Below are positions 1-8,791 of a DNA stretch of 64,000 bases, in pieces. The notes under the pieces are model-generated. The model had not been told where the DNA came from. It did not search any database and saw only the letters and a program-made list of their open reading frames with translations. Location: contig NZ_FNDP01000001.1 of assembly GCF_900100545.1 (NCBI RefSeq), forward strand, positions 659,115 through 723,114. Reading direction: 5' to 3'. A program made the position numbers and the translations under genes. This DNA comes from Pseudobutyrivibrio sp. 49 (lineage in GTDB: Bacteria > Bacillota > Clostridia > Lachnospirales > Lachnospiraceae). The stretch's first letter is position 1. Each line of letters starts with the position of its first letter.

Positions 1-116
1 TCTACTCTTTTAGAAACACCAAGGAATGGGCAAAGTCCAAGGAACTGAGAAAGAACAACATTATTTACGATTGCTGATGCAACCAATAATAGAACTAAAC
101 CTGTAAAATAGCTCAT
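1..116 (-). CDS. rnfA: RnfA, ion-translocating electron transport complex subunit A (5' part only)
   Basis: The window opens inside this gene, so only about 38 N-terminal codons are visible. They read as a first membrane helix followed by the family signature [16 protein letters not shown], with the conserved membrane cysteine that in RnfA/RnfE (NqrE/NqrD) homologues helps bind the intramembrane iron-sulfur centre. RnfA is an integral membrane subunit of the Rnf complex, which couples reduced-ferredoxin:NAD+ oxidoreduction to sodium or proton export. The start codon shares one base with the stop of rnfE (TAATG), so translation is probably coupled. rnfB would be expected next, outside the window. 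Confidence 0.93.
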   Translation of the reverse strand, partial: MSYFTGLVLLLVASAIVNNVVLSQFLGLCPFLGVSKRV

Positions 117-976
117 TATTTATCCTCCCCCTTTCCTTCAATATCATCTGCATAAGAAGAATCAGATCCTGATTTTTCTACATCTTCAACATTCTTAGCA
201 TTTGCAGTATGCTTTACCTCCTGCTTAACCATCTGCGGCTTTGCCACATCCTTAGGATTAACAGGTGGAAGCTCTTCTACATGATGAACTAATGACTTTC
301 CAGTGCATGCACTTGAAAGTGAACATCCAGAACAGTCACCAGCAAAGCATCCCTGAACAGCTGGAAGTGGCTTGCCTTTTGCTTCCATTCTTTTACGAAT
401 AATATTCATTATCGCAACAAGGAAACCAAGTACAAAAAATGCTCCAGGAGCCAAACCAAATAAAGTAATGTGATAATCATTCAAGGCTGCAATATTATTT
501 CCAAAGAATGATCCATTACCTAAGATTTCACGAACCATACCGATAAGGGTAAGTCCGACGGTAAAACCAAGTCCCATTCCAATACCATCAAACATAGATG
601 GTATAACAGGATTCTTTGATGCGTAGCTCTCTGCACGTCCTAAGATAATGCAGTTAACTACGATAAGTGGAATATAGATTCCAAGTGATTCATATAATGA
701 AGGGGTAAAGCCTTCCATTAAGAACTGTACGATTGTTACGAAGGATGCAACTACAACGATGAACGCTGGCATTCTTACTCGATCTGGTATGAGATTTCTA
801 AGAGCAGAAATCATCATATTTGATAGTACAAGTACAACAGTTGTAGAAAGTCCCATTCCTATTCCATTGATAGCTGATGTGGTAACAGCAAGTGTTGGAC
901 ACATACCTAGCATCAAAACGAAGGTAGGATTTTCTTTCCAAAGTCCGTTATATAATCTTTCAAGATACTTATTCAT
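116..976 (-). CDS. rnfE: RnfE, ion-translocating electron transport complex subunit E, with Cys-rich C-terminal tail
   Basis: Integral membrane subunit of the Rnf complex, about 286 residues with some six predicted helices; [20 protein letters not shown] near the N terminus is the family signature. I chose the ATG at 976 because AGGAGG lies 8 nt before it; a GTG three codons upstream (985) directly abuts that Shine-Dalgarno and is unlikely. The start overlaps the rnfG stop by 8 nt. After the last helix (about residue 200) there is an extension of some 85 residues with four cysteines in a C-x4-C-x2-C-x5-C pattern, then a charged, low-complexity tail. RnfE proteins are usually near 200-230 residues, so the tail is an add-on of unknown role. 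Confidence 0.95.
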   Translation of the reverse strand: MNKYLERLYNGLWKENPTFVLMLGMCPTLAVTTSAINGIGMGLSTTVVLVLSNMMISALRNLIPDRVRMPAFIVVVASFVTIVQFLMEGFTPSLYESLGIYIPLIVVNCIILGRAESYASKNPVIPSMFDGIGMGLGFTVGLTLIGMVREILGNGSFFGNNIAALNDYHITLFGLAPGAFFVLGFLVAIMNIIRKRMEAKGKPLPAVQGCFAGDCSGCSLSSACTGKSLVHHVEELPPVNPKDVAKPQMVKQEVKHTANAKNVEDVEKSGSDSSYADDIEGKGEDK

Positions 977-1592
977 TTGCTGCACCTCCTACCAAATAAT
1001 TGAAGTAGGTAACACCTGCATTTACACCATTTGTTACAGCCTTTGAAGTAATTGTAGCTGCAGAAATGGCATCAACCTCAGAAGATTTAGATGCACCATT
1101 TTTTGTAACTGTAAATATCTCTGCTTTTCTATCCACAAACTGTGAAGAGAAAGTACCATCGCCAGTATCTCTGGCTTTCATACCAAGACCAGCGGTCTCA
1201 GAAATACTTGTAATAGAATATCCATTAATCACACTTTCATTGGTAATACCCATAGAGAAGGTGATTTTTCCGCCATATCCTGCTGATGAGGTAACAGTGA
1301 TAATGTATCCAACCTGATTACCATTAACGTCCCAGGCTGTTACACAATTATCAATTGTATCATCAGTATAGCCTGCTTCATGCACTATCTCAGTAGCCTT
1401 TTCAGAATCGAATCCCTCTAAAGGCTCATAGGCCTCAGCAGTAGAATAAACTGTCTGATATGCCTTTGTAAGGGCATCCTCCTGAGCTTTTGCTATAGGT
1501 GCTTTTGTTATTTCATAAACCAAACCAAGTGCAAAGCCTGCAACAACAGTAATACCTGTAAGAACCAAAGCATCTTTAACTAATTTATTCAT
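969..1592 (-). CDS. rnfG: RnfG, FMN-binding electron transport complex subunit G
   Basis: Rnf subunit with one N-terminal membrane helix (about residues 8-27) and an extracytoplasmic FMN-binding domain. The flavinylation motif is visible as DAISAATITS around residues 174-183, with Thr180 the expected site of phosphoester-linked FMN; attachment is family knowledge (ApbE-dependent), not visible here. Length (207 residues) is normal. The ATG is preceded by AGGAGG and overlaps the rnfD stop by 8 nt (ATGAATAA), the same junction as rnfG-rnfE. Order C-D-G-E-A is the standard clostridial arrangement. Confidence 0.95.
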   Translation of the reverse strand: MNKLVKDALVLTGITVVAGFALGLVYEITKAPIAKAQEDALTKAYQTVYSTAEAYEPLEGFDSEKATEIVHEAGYTDDTIDNCVTAWDVNGNQVGYIITVTSSAGYGGKITFSMGITNESVINGYSITSISETAGLGMKARDTGDGTFSSQFVDRKAEIFTVTKNGASKSSEVDAISAATITSKAVTNGVNAGVTYFNYLVGGAANE

Positions 1593-2541
1593 TAGCCTTC
1601 ACCTCCTTTGGTTTTCTCTCACGTTCAATGCCGAAAGCTCTTGGAACAGTAACTCTTTCGATAAGAGGAACAAGAAGGTTGCTAAAGATAATCGCGAAGC
1701 TGACTCCTTCTGCACTGTTACCAAAAATTCTGAACAATCCGGTAAGAACACCAAGGCATATACCAAATATCACCTTACCCATAGGTGTAATTGGTGAGGT
1801 TACATAATCTGTTGCCATGAAGAAGGCACCAAGCATAAGTCCACCACCACAAAGGTGTGCAACAATGTATGTAGTGTCAAAACCATGACCACCAAATAAA
1901 ACGATGAATACAACAAAACTTAAAATGTAAACACCAGGAATTGTTAAATCAATTACTCCTAAAAGAATAAGGATAATAGCTCCAATTAAAATACAAAGAG
2001 CACTTGTCTCACCGATAGTACCACCTGTACGACCAATAAGCATATCAAGCGTATTAACCAACTCGCCATTTTTGAGACATGCAAGAGGTGTAGCTCCTGC
2101 AACACCGTCATACTCAAAATGTGTCATTGTAGCGGCAAAAGAAATAACAAGGAATGCTCTACCGCCAAGGGCTGGATTCATAAAGTTCTGTCCAAGACCA
2201 CCAAAAAGCATCTTAACTACAACTATCGCAAATACGGAACCAACAACTGCCTGCCATACAGGAAGTGTGCTTGGTAAATTAAGTGCAAGTAAAAGACCAG
2301 TAACGGCAGCACTCAAATCCTTGATTGTGCTTTTTTTACCAACAGCCTTTTCAAATAAAAACTCTGAAAGTACACATGTTAGAATACATACTGCAACTAG
2401 TAATAATGCTCTAAGGCCAAAATTTATAATACCAAATATCGTTGTTGGCATAAGGGCAAGGATTACATAAAGCATGATACGGCTTGTATCGTCTTTGGCT
2501 CTAACATGTGGAGATGAAGAAACCTTATATAAATTGCTCAT
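1585..2541 (-). CDS. rnfD: RnfD, electron transport complex subunit D
   Basis: Multi-helix membrane subunit of Rnf (318 residues, NqrB/RnfD family). SSSPHVRAKDDTSRIM at the N terminus is characteristic, and GVAGATPLA near residue 151 carries the Thr expected to bear covalent FMN. Conserved glycine-rich membrane segments (GQNFMNPALGGRAF, then FFMATDYVTSP) support the assignment. It probably forms much of the ion path, as in NqrB (inference from family). It follows rnfC by 16 nt and overlaps rnfG by 8 nt, so it is cotranscribed. Confidence 0.96.
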   Translation of the reverse strand: MSNLYKVSSSPHVRAKDDTSRIMLYVILALMPTTIFGIINFGLRALLLVAVCILTCVLSEFLFEKAVGKKSTIKDLSAAVTGLLLALNLPSTLPVWQAVVGSVFAIVVVKMLFGGLGQNFMNPALGGRAFLVISFAATMTHFEYDGVAGATPLACLKNGELVNTLDMLIGRTGGTIGETSALCILIGAIILILLGVIDLTIPGVYILSFVVFIVLFGGHGFDTTYIVAHLCGGGLMLGAFFMATDYVTSPITPMGKVIFGICLGVLTGLFRIFGNSAEGVSFAIIFSNLLVPLIERVTVPRAFGIERERKPKEVKANE

Positions 2542-2557
2542 GTTTTGCCTTTCCTTT

Positions 2558-3877
2558 CTACTTTTTTCTCTTATCTGCCAGAACCATCTTCTTCATGGTC
2601 TTTATTGCTTGAGCTAAAGGCTGGCGAGCTGGACATACAAAACTGCAGCTACCACATTCGATACACTCAAGACCATACCACTTTTCAAACTGTTCCTTAT
2701 CACCATGATCAGAAAACTTAGAAAGACGAGAAGGAATAAGATTTTCAGGACAAGCTTCTACACATCTGCCGCAATTAATGCATGCAGTAGTCTCGAACTT
2801 AGAAACTTCATCCTCAGATAATGCAACAAGAGCTCCCGATGTTTTTGTAGTAGGTACATCAACATCCATAAGAGCAAAGCCCATCATTGGACCACCTGAA
2901 ATAAGCTTTTGTGGCTCACGAACATATCCTTCTGCAGCTTCAAGTATTTCCTTGTAGCTTGTACCAATGCAGATACAGAAGTTACGTGGTTCCATGATTG
3001 CATCACCTGTGATAGTGAAAATTCTATCCATAACAGGCTTGCCCTCTACTACTGCTGTGTATACAGCATTGATAGTGGCAACATTATCAACGATACAACC
3101 TGCATCAGCAGGAAGCTTCTTTGAATTTATCTCTCTACCCGTGCAGGCTTTGATAAGCTGACGCTCACCACCCTGAGGATATTTTGTCATAAGTGGAACT
3201 ACCTCGAGACGAGGTTCTTTTTCACAGAGCTTTGACAAAGATTCGATAACATCATTCTTATTATCTTCTATTCCAAGAAGTCCCTTTGCTTTTGGAAACA
3301 GCTGAAGAATAATCTTCATTCCTGTAATGAGTTTTTCAGGCTCTTCAACCATTGATCTGTAATCAGATGTAAGATATGGCTCACATTCTGCACAGTTTGC
3401 AATGATGAACTCAATTTTTTCTGGATTGTTTGGAGAAAGCTTTACGTGAGTAGGAAATCCCGCTCCACCCATACCAACAATTCCAGCGTCCTGAATCTTC
3501 TTAATGAGTTCCTCTTTAGAAAGCTTTGTATAGTCATCACAACCTTCAAAGCCTTTCTCAATGAATTTTCCATCGCTTTCAATTACGATGGAGTTTACCA
3601 TGTCTCCAGTAGGTACTCGCCTAGGCTCAATCGCTTTTATCTTGCCTGATACAGAAGAATAAATAGGTGCAGAAACAAAACCACCCGCATCAGCAATCTT
3701 CTGACCTCTAAGTACAGTATCGCCCACTGCAACGCAGGCTACTGCTGGCGCACCAATGTGTTGTGACAATGGATAAACCATTTCTCCCTGTGGCACTAAA
3801 TCCTTGATAGGCTTTTCCTTTGAAAGTTCCTTGCCGTCATAAGGATGAACACCACCTTTGAATGTCTTAAGGCCCAT
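2558..3877 (-). CDS. rnfC: RnfC, NADH/ferredoxin-side electron transport subunit C
   Basis: Peripheral cytoplasmic subunit that exchanges electrons with NAD(H). The start was set at the ATG giving MGLKTFKGGVHPYDGK because AGAGGGG precedes it by 8 nt; an ATG 33 bases upstream has no such site. In the 439-residue product GMGGAGFPTHVK (about 135-146) is the NuoF-like nucleotide/FMN-binding loop. Two [4Fe-4S] ferredoxin motifs follow: CINCGRCVEACP (about 366-377) and CIECGSCSFVCP (about 405-416). First gene of the rnf operon; it diverges from the exonuclease gene at 4045, and I see no convincing consensus promoter in the 167 bp between them. Confidence 0.96.
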   Translation of the reverse strand: MGLKTFKGGVHPYDGKELSKEKPIKDLVPQGEMVYPLSQHIGAPAVACVAVGDTVLRGQKIADAGGFVSAPIYSSVSGKIKAIEPRRVPTGDMVNSIVIESDGKFIEKGFEGCDDYTKLSKEELIKKIQDAGIVGMGGAGFPTHVKLSPNNPEKIEFIIANCAECEPYLTSDYRSMVEEPEKLITGMKIILQLFPKAKGLLGIEDNKNDVIESLSKLCEKEPRLEVVPLMTKYPQGGERQLIKACTGREINSKKLPADAGCIVDNVATINAVYTAVVEGKPVMDRIFTITGDAIMEPRNFCICIGTSYKEILEAAEGYVREPQKLISGGPMMGFALMDVDVPTTKTSGALVALSEDEVSKFETTACINCGRCVEACPENLIPSRLSKFSDHGDKEQFEKWYGLECIECGSCSFVCPARQPLAQAIKTMKKMVLADKRKK

Positions 3878-4044
3878 GTACTTTACCCCTCTTTTGAAAA
3901 TTTGTTTCATAACACTTAACTAAATTGTATCATTTTGCTGGAAACAAAAGATAATTATTATCATTTATTTTGTATATTTTTAAGTACAAAAATGGTAAAG
4001 TAGTTGTGTTGTTTGTGCAAATCATAATAAAAAGGACGCTTTAT

Positions 4045-5103
4045 ATGGAAATTATAGAATATAGCTATGACATAGATAATATCAGCTACTCTTTAGATAA
4101 ATATTTCGATGAGAACACAGTATTTTTCGATATAGAATGCACAGGACTTTCTCCTAGAAAATCCTTCATTTACCTTATCGGATATGCGGTAAGACTTGGA
4201 AACAAAATAACTATCACACAGCTTTTAGCAAACAATGAAGCTGAAGAAATAGATGTATTAACAAAGTTTGAAGAAGTACTGGATTGCTACACCACCTTAC
4301 TGGGCTTTAATTCTACAAGATTTGATGAAGCATTTATCGTAGAAAGATGTAGAAAATATAAGCTCAACACGAAGATTAAAGCTAAGAAACATATAGATAT
4401 GTATCTTACAACTACAAAGGCAAAATGTCTTTTAGATTTACCAAATTATAAGCAAAAAACTATAGAAGAATTCTTAGGTTTACACCGAGATGACAAATAT
4501 AACGGTGGCGAATTAATCCCAGTGTATCAGCACTATTCACTTATGGGCGATAAGGAATCAAAAGACCTGATTTTGCTCCATAATTATGAAGATATAAAAG
4601 GCATGATATATATTTCAGATATTATGGCATATGCGGATTTACTTAATTCGGATATACGATATGTTAGTCAGGAAAGTGATGGAAATAAGCTGAGATTTGA
4701 AATGGAAACCTCTATTAATCTGCCTAACTCCATCAATAAAATTCGTGAATACGGAATGTATATAATTAAAGGTAACCGTATTTACGTTACATTAAATCTA
4801 TTTAATGGTTCGCTTTTTACCTTCCTACCAGACCACCGGAACTATTACTATCTCATTAACGAAGATATAATTGTTCCAAAGTCTATTGGTGAAAGCATCG
4901 ACAAGAACTGTCGCAGACCAGCTCAGAAAAGAGACTGTAAGGTTGCTGCGGAGGGAACATTTTTATCTTTACCAAAGGGTATAGATGTTGGAAGCACCCG
5001 CACCTTCCGGGAAACCTACGAATCCAAGGAATCCTTTATTTCCGTAGAGGATATAAGAGAAGAGATCTTGCTGAAAATTACCAGATATATGTTAAAGCAT
5101 TAA
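4045..5103 (+). CDS. Ribonuclease H-like / DnaQ-type 3'-5' exonuclease domain protein (YprB-like)
   Basis: About 352 residues. The N-terminal two thirds show the three DEDD exonuclease motifs: FFDIECTGLS (DxE, motif I), GFNSTRFDEAF (motif II, Asp) and HNYEDIKGM (motif III, Asp within a His/Tyr context). This matches the RNase H-like domain of YprB-type proteins in Firmicutes, whose substrate is not firmly established. The C-terminal part has no motif I recognise. I chose the ATG at 4045 because AAAGGA lies 8 nt upstream; the open frame extends to a TTG at 3970 without a ribosome site. Single gene, divergent from rnfC and convergent with cheR, with a long hairpin downstream. Confidence 0.82.
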   Translation: MEIIEYSYDIDNISYSLDKYFDENTVFFDIECTGLSPRKSFIYLIGYAVRLGNKITITQLLANNEAEEIDVLTKFEEVLDCYTTLLGFNSTRFDEAFIVERCRKYKLNTKIKAKKHIDMYLTTTKAKCLLDLPNYKQKTIEEFLGLHRDDKYNGGELIPVYQHYSLMGDKESKDLILLHNYEDIKGMIYISDIMAYADLLNSDIRYVSQESDGNKLRFEMETSINLPNSINKIREYGMYIIKGNRIYVTLNLFNGSLFTFLPDHRNYYYLINEDIIVPKSIGESIDKNCRRPAQKRDCKVAAEGTFLSLPKGIDVGSTRTFRETYESKESFISVEDIREEILLKITRYMLKH

Positions 5104-5104
5104 A

Positions 5105-5204
5105 AAAACATCCAGTAGTCGACAATCTCTGAGTTTTACTCAAGCGAAGCTTTCTTCAGCTGAGCGGAGTAAAATTCAGGATTGTAGGCGTAACTGGATG
5201 TTTT
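5105..5204. repeat. Roughly 100-nt imperfect inverted repeat (long hairpin) between convergent genes
   Basis: The outer arms AAAACATCCAGT (5105-5116) and ACTGGATGTTTT (5193-5204) are exactly complementary. A second paired block lies inside them: 5121-5141 with 5167-5185, about 19 bp with one bulge and one mismatch. The remaining central bases form a loop of some 25 nt. It sits between the convergent exonuclease and cheR genes, with A/T runs at both ends, so it can serve as a bidirectional terminator. It is far longer than the other terminators here (20-40 nt), so it could also be a small mobile repeat or structured RNA. Confidence 0.7.
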
Positions 5205-5213
5205 GTAAATTTA

Positions 5214-5987
5214 TTATACTTTCTCGTAATAGAAGGAATATCTTCTCTTATATCCAAGTTCTTTGTAGTCTATTACTTGTTCTGTAGATCCAATGAAAAG
5301 GATTCCACCTGTTCTAAGGGATTTGCAGAACTTGTCATAAACCTCTGTTTTAGCCTCATCAGTAAAGTAAATCAATACATTTCGACATACAATCATATCG
5401 TAGTTTGTAGGATAAGCATCTCTTAAAAGATTATGTTCCTTAAACTCTACACATTTTTTTACTTCATCACTAATCTGATAAGAACTTCCAACCTGTGTAA
5501 AGAATTTCTTCTTCAAATCAGCTGGTACATTAGCAATACTCTTGGCACTGTAAAGTCCTACCTTTGCGGTTGCAATAACCTGTTTATCCAAATCAGTAGC
5601 AAAAATCTTAATCTTATTAAGAGGTATATGTTGTGACAGACACATTACTAAAGAGTATGGCTCATCACCTGTAGAACAGGCAGCACTCCAAATTTTAAGG
5701 TTCTGCCCTGACTTTTTCATAAGCTCTGGAATAAATTCCTTGCTCATAAGCTCCCATTGCTCCGGGTTTCTGTAAAACTCAGATACATTTATTGTCAGGA
5801 AATTTACAAATTCGTCAAAGACTTCCTTGTCATTTTTAAGTAGCATTACATATTCATGATATTCCTTGCACTTATGCTTTGTTACAAGTGAATCGATACG
5901 ACGGCGCATCTGCTTCTCCTTGTAAGAGCTAAGGTCTATCTTTGTCAAATCATGTACTTCTTTCTTGAATCCTTCGTAATTATCCAT
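5214..5987 (-). CDS. cheR: CheR, chemotaxis protein-glutamate O-methyltransferase
   Basis: S-adenosylmethionine-dependent methyltransferase that methylates glutamates of chemoreceptors during adaptation. The 257-residue protein has the all-helical N-terminal CheR domain (with SYKEKQMRRRIDSL) and the SAM-binding domain with IWSAACSTGDEPYSL (about 99-113). A later CRNVLIYF motif and a C-terminal GS(T)E segment are typical. AAGGAGTG lies 6-7 nt before the ATG. It stands alone, with no cheB, cheA or cheW beside it; cheV at 47605 is the only other chemotaxis gene here. Confidence 0.94.
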   Translation of the reverse strand: MDNYEGFKKEVHDLTKIDLSSYKEKQMRRRIDSLVTKHKCKEYHEYVMLLKNDKEVFDEFVNFLTINVSEFYRNPEQWELMSKEFIPELMKKSGQNLKIWSAACSTGDEPYSLVMCLSQHIPLNKIKIFATDLDKQVIATAKVGLYSAKSIANVPADLKKKFFTQVGSSYQISDEVKKCVEFKEHNLLRDAYPTNYDMIVCRNVLIYFTDEAKTEVYDKFCKSLRTGGILFIGSTEQVIDYKELGYKRRYSFYYEKV

Positions 5988-6104
5988 ATAACACTCCTTA
6001 ATAGTAAAGATTGCTAATCAAAAATATACATCACCACTTTGAATAGCTACATTATACTGATTATTTGTGTATTTATTGTTATATTTCTACGAAGAAATAA
6101 AAAA

Positions 6105-6131
6105 TAAGACCTGGAACTAATCCAGGCCTTA
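6105..6131 (-). terminator. Rho-independent terminator of rpsA
   Basis: On the minus strand a stem with a CCTGGA/TCCAGG core, extended by TAAG/CTTA after one mismatch, is followed by a T-rich tract. It starts 12 nt after the rpsA stop, so it closes the rpiR-to-rpsA gene run. Confidence 0.8.
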
Positions 6132-6143
6132 TAATAATCAATT

Positions 6144-7268
6144 TTATTCCTCTGAAGCAGCTACTTCTTCGATGTTAACATCAGCAACCTCAGCCTCGTC
6201 AGCCTCAGCTGTCTCTGGCTCAAGAAGCGCCTTCATTGAAAGGCTAATCTTCTTCTCATCGTCGTTGAACTCAACAACCTTTGCCTCGATGTCCTGTCCG
6301 ATTGAAAGTACATCAGAAGGCTTCTCAATACGATCCTTAGAAATCTGAGAAACGTGAAGAAGTGCATCAATACCAGGTGCAAGCTCTACGAAAGCACCAA
6401 AGTCCTTCATACGAACAACCTTACCCTTAACAACAGAGCCTACAGCATACTTATCTGCAGCACCATTCCATGGGTTCTCATTATCAAACTTGCAAGAAAG
6501 TGCAATCTTGCCGTCCTTGATTTCCTTAACAAATACCTTAATTGTATCTCCAACATTAAGTGTCTTTGTAGGATTCTCTACACGACCCCAGCTCATCTCT
6601 GAGATGTGAAGAAGACCATCAGCACCACCTAAATCGATGAATGCACCAAAGTCCTTAACGTTCTTAACTGTTCCTTCGAATTCCTGTCCAACAGCAATCT
6701 TAGACATAAGCTCTTCCTGAGCCTTTGCTCTATCAGCAACAAGAAGTGTCTTTCTGTTACCAATGATTCTACGACGCTTTGGATCGAACTCTGTAATAAT
6801 AAAGCTGATTTCCTGACCCTGGTACTTTCCAAGATCCTTCTCATATACGTCTGATACGAATGAAGCTGGGATAAATACTCTAGCTTCGTCAACAACAACT
6901 GTAAGGCCACCCTTAAGAACCTTATCAACAGTAGCTGTAAGAACTTCACCGTTCTCAAATGCCTCTGCTAATCTCTCATTACCCTTTTCCTGAACAAGTC
7001 TCTTGTAAGATAAGAGAACCTGGCCCTCGCCATCATTTACCTTTACAACAATAGCTGAAAGTGGGTCGCCAACCTTAACAACTGTAGTAAGATCTACATT
7101 TGACTCGTTGGTGTACTCAGAACGTGTAATAATACCATCTGACTTGTAACCGATATTTAAAACGATTTCATCAGGCTTAACACTGATAACAGTACCGTCT
7201 ACGACCTCTCCATTGTGTATAGTTTTAAATGATTCCTCTAGCATTTGTTCAAAACTCATTTCTGACAT
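6144..7268 (-). CDS. rpsA: 30S ribosomal protein S1-like protein, four S1 domains
   Basis: RNA-binding protein of 374 residues with four S1 repeats at about 20-90, 107-175, 194-262 and 277-347. Repeats 3 and 4 carry the best S1 signatures (VKDFGAFIDLGGADGLLHIS and MKDFGAFVELAPGIDALLHV). It ends in an acidic tail (about 350-374). Firmicute S1 homologues are shorter than the six-domain E. coli S1 and may act in translation of selected mRNAs or RNA turnover. The ATG has GAGGAGG 10 nt upstream and overlaps the ispH stop by 13 nt. In several relatives ispH and rpsA are fused; here they are separate but coupled. Confidence 0.94.
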   Translation of the reverse strand: MSEMSFEQMLEESFKTIHNGEVVDGTVISVKPDEIVLNIGYKSDGIITRSEYTNESNVDLTTVVKVGDPLSAIVVKVNDGEGQVLLSYKRLVQEKGNERLAEAFENGEVLTATVDKVLKGGLTVVVDEARVFIPASFVSDVYEKDLGKYQGQEISFIITEFDPKRRRIIGNRKTLLVADRAKAQEELMSKIAVGQEFEGTVKNVKDFGAFIDLGGADGLLHISEMSWGRVENPTKTLNVGDTIKVFVKEIKDGKIALSCKFDNENPWNGAADKYAVGSVVKGKVVRMKDFGAFVELAPGIDALLHVSQISKDRIEKPSDVLSIGQDIEAKVVEFNDDEKKISLSMKALLEPETAEADEAEVADVNIEEVAASEE

Positions 7269-8101
7269 TTCTTTTGAACCTCCTCGATAATATTGTTTGG
7301 GGTGGAAGCCCCTGCTGTAATACCTACACTTTCAATGGAACTAAGGCCAGAAAGCTGCAAATCATCAGCTGTCTGTATATAGTAAGTATCGTTGCATTTT
7401 GTTTTGCATATCTCATACAATTTCTGCGTGTTAGAAGAATTCTTACTTCCAATGACTATCATAGCATCTACTTTGGAAGCGATTTCAGCCGCTTCAACCT
7501 GTCGCTTATTAGTCGCATCGCATATTGTATTCAAAACAATAATATGATAACCTTTTTGCTTTATAATTTCAACTAATTCTTGAAATTTATTATGATTGAA
7601 GGTGGTTTGCGACACAATACAAATACTCGCATGAGTATTAACTGAAAAATCCAAAGCCGCCTTTTCATCAGGGATTACAGTGTAATCTTCGCCGTTAATC
7701 CAGCCTACAATCCCTCTAACCTCAGGATGATCTGGGTTTCCGATGATGACAATATGCTCACCATTTTTCGAGTGCTCGTCCACTGCTCTATGAATCTTTT
7801 TAACAAAAGGACATGTTGCATCAATAATTGTATGACCCTTTGCTTTTAAATCTTCTTCCACAGCTCTGGTAACACCATGAGAGCGAATGATAACTGTACC
7901 TGCAGGATAAACTTCGTTAGAATCCTCCTCCATTACCTTTACACCATTTGCCTCAAAGCCCTTAACAACTTCTTCATTATGAATAATTGGGCCATAAGTA
8001 TATAAAGGTGCAGCACCTTCACTGATTTGTTTTTCTACAACATCTACTGCTCGCTGAACTCCGAAGCAGAAGCCTGCTGACTTGGCTAAAGTAACTTTCA
8101 T
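7256..8101 (-). CDS. ispH: IspH, 4-hydroxy-3-methylbut-2-enyl diphosphate reductase
   Basis: Iron-sulfur enzyme of the last MEP-pathway step, making IPP and DMAPP. All three cluster-ligand cysteines are present: Cys12 (GFCFGVQRA), Cys97 (DATCPFVKK) and Cys194 (NTICDATNKR), along with the conserved HGV (about 85) and HPEV motifs. Length of 281 residues is normal. It lies 9 nt after cmk and overlaps rpsA by 13 nt. The cmk-ispH-rpsA order is typical of Clostridia. Confidence 0.97.
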   Translation of the reverse strand: MKVTLAKSAGFCFGVQRAVDVVEKQISEGAAPLYTYGPIIHNEEVVKGFEANGVKVMEEDSNEVYPAGTVIIRSHGVTRAVEEDLKAKGHTIIDATCPFVKKIHRAVDEHSKNGEHIVIIGNPDHPEVRGIVGWINGEDYTVIPDEKAALDFSVNTHASICIVSQTTFNHNKFQELVEIIKQKGYHIIVLNTICDATNKRQVEAAEIASKVDAMIVIGSKNSSNTQKLYEICKTKCNDTYYIQTADDLQLSGLSSIESVGITAGASTPNNIIEEVQKKCQK

Positions 8102-8110
8102 AAATTACCT

Positions 8111-8770
8111 CTATTTATTACATAAATTAATAATTGCTTCAACAACCTCATCAATAGTCATATTTGAGCTGTCTACTAAAGATGCATCATCTGCCTGCTT
8201 AAGTGGGCTGATTTCTCTGTGACTATCACGATAATCACGTTCCTCAATATCCTTTGCAATCTGATCAAAGTCTGCTTCTAATCCCTTAGCTACAAGCTCG
8301 TCATAACGTCTCTTAGCTCTGCACTCTACTGATGCTGTAAGGAAAACCTTAACATCTGCATTAGGAAGAACTACTGTACCGATATCACGTCCATCCATGA
8401 TAACATCTGTAGTCTTAGCAAGCTCCTGCTGTAATGCAACAAGCTTTGTTCTTACTGGTCCGTAAACAGATGTAGCGCTGGCCATGTTTCCAACCTCTTC
8501 TGTACGAATGAGACCTGTAACATCCTCGCCATTAAGAATTACGTGCTGAGCGCCATCTTCATATTTAATAGAAACGTTAATATCATCAACCACTGAAGAA
8601 ATCTTTGCCTCATCATCCTTTGCGATATTAGAACGAAGGAAGAATAAAGCCATAGCTCTATACATAGCTCCAGTGTCTACATAAACATATCCTAACTTCT
8701 TTGCAATAGCCTTAGCTATTGTAGATTTGCCAGCACCAGCTGGTCCGTCAATTGCAACATTCATTGCCAT
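8111..8770 (-). CDS. cmk: Cytidylate kinase
   Basis: Phosphorylates CMP and dCMP using ATP. P-loop GPAGAGKST lies at about residues 9-17, the CMP-binding DGRDIGTVV motif at about 127-135, and a lid region rich in Arg/Asp (ERDYRDSHREISPL) further on. 219 residues, full length. GGAGG lies 10 nt before the first ATG; a second ATG two codons on is possible. In the same run as the FAD enzyme (20 nt upstream) and ispH. Confidence 0.97.
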   Translation of the reverse strand: MAMNVAIDGPAGAGKSTIAKAIAKKLGYVYVDTGAMYRAMALFFLRSNIAKDDEAKISSVVDDINVSIKYEDGAQHVILNGEDVTGLIRTEEVGNMASATSVYGPVRTKLVALQQELAKTTDVIMDGRDIGTVVLPNADVKVFLTASVECRAKRRYDELVAKGLEADFDQIAKDIEERDYRDSHREISPLKQADDASLVDSSNMTIDEVVEAIINLCNK

Positions 8771-8791
8771 AATAAATTATCCTCCAAAATC

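Noticed and set aside
3878-4044. Divergent promoters between rnfC and the exonuclease gene
   Set aside because: TACAAT- and TAATAA-like boxes exist, but no -35 at proper spacing, so I left them out.
6629-6958. 109-codon minus-strand frame inside rpsA
   Set aside because: Shadow of the S1 gene in another frame; Leu/Arg-rich composition, no ribosome site.
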